From NCBI GenBank assembly GCA_022718015.1, contig JAIHZV010000085.1:1-5808 (forward strand): DNA of 5,808 bases. The letters are read 5' to 3'. This DNA comes from Phascolarctobacterium sp. GTDB taxonomy: Bacteria; Bacillota; Negativicutes; Acidaminococcales; Acidaminococcaceae. The notes below the pieces were generated by a model. That model saw only the letters and a program-made list of their open reading frames with translations. It did no database searches and was not told the DNA's origin. Within the stretch, counting starts at the first letter, position 1, and every line of letters begins with the position of its first letter. The translations under genes and the position numbers were made by a program. Below are positions 5,555 to 5,808 of the stretch, in pieces.

Positions 5555-5691
5555 AATGATTTAACATTTACAACTATATAAGCAGGACCTCTCGACTTAA
5601 GTCGTTAGTATTAAGCTATTGATTTAGCTTTTAGCAGTACCTATGGTGCTCGGAGATTCCGAGCGCTATGAGTACTGCTTTTTGTTTTTTT
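5555..5691 (+). ncRNA. Structured non-coding RNA or leader/attenuator upstream of Rpn gene
   Basis: A predicted ~135-nt transcript from the promoter at 5520-5548 to the terminator T-run. Three hairpins follow each other: CGAC/GTCG with a TTAA loop (5593-5604), AAGCTA/TAGCTT with a 6-nt loop (5613-5630), and the long terminator stem (5633-5679). AGCAGGACCT (5581-5590) nearly repeats AGCAGTACCT (5633-5642, 9 of 10), so the upstream copy could pair with GTACTGCT (5672-5679) in place of the terminator's own 5' arm. That is the layout of an attenuator or riboswitch, but a free small RNA fits equally well. I do not recognise it as a known riboswitch class, and it has no plausible small ORF with a ribosome-binding site. 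Confidence 0.65.
5633..5691 (+). terminator. Strong intrinsic terminator before the Rpn gene
   Basis: AGCAGTAC (5633-5640) pairs with GTACTGCT (5672-5679), and GCTCGG (5648-5653) with CCGAGC (5659-5664) around an AGATT loop. The bases between also pair, apart from one C-A mismatch and a few G-U pairs, making a stem of about 21 bp. TTTTTGTTTTTTT (5679-5691) follows. It separates the promoter at 5520-5548 from the Rpn gene. Confidence 0.93.
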
Positions 5692-5700
5692 GGCGTATAG

Positions 5701-5729
5701 TTGTATTTTGTTGAGTCAGATATTATAAT
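5701..5729 (+). promoter_or_regulatory. Possible second promoter very close to the Rpn gene
   Basis: TTGTAT (5701-5706), 17-bp spacer and perfect TATAAT (5724-5729). The predicted start (~5736) would fall inside the ribosome-binding site AAAGGAGG (5731-5738), so the transcript would lose it. It may be a fortuitous match or give poorly translated mRNA. Confidence 0.35.
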
Positions 5730-5746
5730 TAAAGGAGGAAAACTCT

Positions 5747-5808
5747 ATGGCTATGTTATCGCCAAAATTTGATGACCTGACTATTGGTCATGATTTTCTT
5801 TTCAAAAA
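5747..5808 (+). CDS. Rpn family PD-(D/E)XK nuclease/putative transposase, partial N-terminus
   Basis: Only the first 20 codons are present; the gene runs off the right edge. The start (M-A-M-L-S-P-K-F-D-D-L) followed by TIGHDFLFK is typical of the N-terminus of Rpn (recombination-promoting nuclease, formerly Transposase_31) proteins, which share a PD-(D/E)XK nuclease fold; the catalytic residues lie beyond the window. E. coli RpnA is a DNA endonuclease that raises RecA-independent recombination. ATG at 5747 is chosen because AAAGGAGG (5731-5738) precedes it by 8 nt; a second ATG at 5753 is less well placed. The gene is downstream of a terminator and structured RNA, so its expression may require read-through. 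Confidence 0.72.
   Translation, partial: MAMLSPKFDDLTIGHDFLFK

Noticed and set aside
5555..5746. Type III toxin-antitoxin (RNA repeats, terminator, then toxin gene)
   Set aside because: The layout is similar, but there are only two short near-repeats rather than tandem units, and the downstream protein start looks like Rpn, not a ToxN/CptN/TenpN RNase.
1..5808. CRISPR array or retron
   Set aside because: No regularly spaced direct repeats and no reverse transcriptase or Cas-like gene in the window.

Overview
The window looks like a Firmicutes chromosome, probably class Negativicutes (relatives of Phascolarctobacterium or Acidaminococcus). This is inferred from the style of the IF3, L20 and L35 proteins, strong AGGAGG ribosome-binding sites, promoters close to the sigma-A consensus with 17-bp spacers, and the Rpn-type gene at the right edge. 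The genus is a guess. Everything up to about 5,205 is transcribed leftward; only the last ~290 bases read rightward.

Layout from left to right. Positions 1-109 hold the end of a tRNA cluster: tRNA-Tyr(GTA) with a consensus promoter at 126-154, then the first 15 nt of a probable initiator tRNA-fMet cut by the window edge. Positions 206-1919 hold a SpoU/TrmH-family rRNA 2'-O-methyltransferase and an AEC-family transporter. Positions 2014-3129 hold the conserved translation operon infC-rpmI-rplT (IF3, L35, L20). It has its own promoter at 3284-3312, a structured leader with an attenuator-like terminator, and a strong terminator after rplT. IF3 has no ATG; the ribosome-binding site points to an ATA (AUA) start at 3129. 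The AEC transporter and methyltransferase lie beyond the rplT terminator with no clear promoter of their own, so they may depend on read-through.

Positions 3313-5808 are an AT-rich accessory segment, quite unlike the GC-richer genes to its left. Its core is a two-gene leftward operon (3506-5205) with a near-consensus promoter. It encodes an ABC/AAA15-like ATPase (Walker A, signature, Walker B, H-loop) and, overlapping it by 25 bp, a small protein that looks like a divergent TOPRIM/RloB-type effector. This pairing resembles known anti-phage systems (RloA/RloB, AbiL, PARIS, OLD/Gabija-like), but I cannot assign it to one. It is the best candidate here for an undescribed defence system.

To its right, pointing the other way, is a consensus promoter followed by about 135 nt of non-coding sequence. 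That sequence has three consecutive hairpins and ends in a strong intrinsic terminator. It lies just upstream of the start of an Rpn-family (PD-(D/E)XK) nuclease gene that runs off the window. It is either a small RNA or an attenuator/leader of the Rpn gene.
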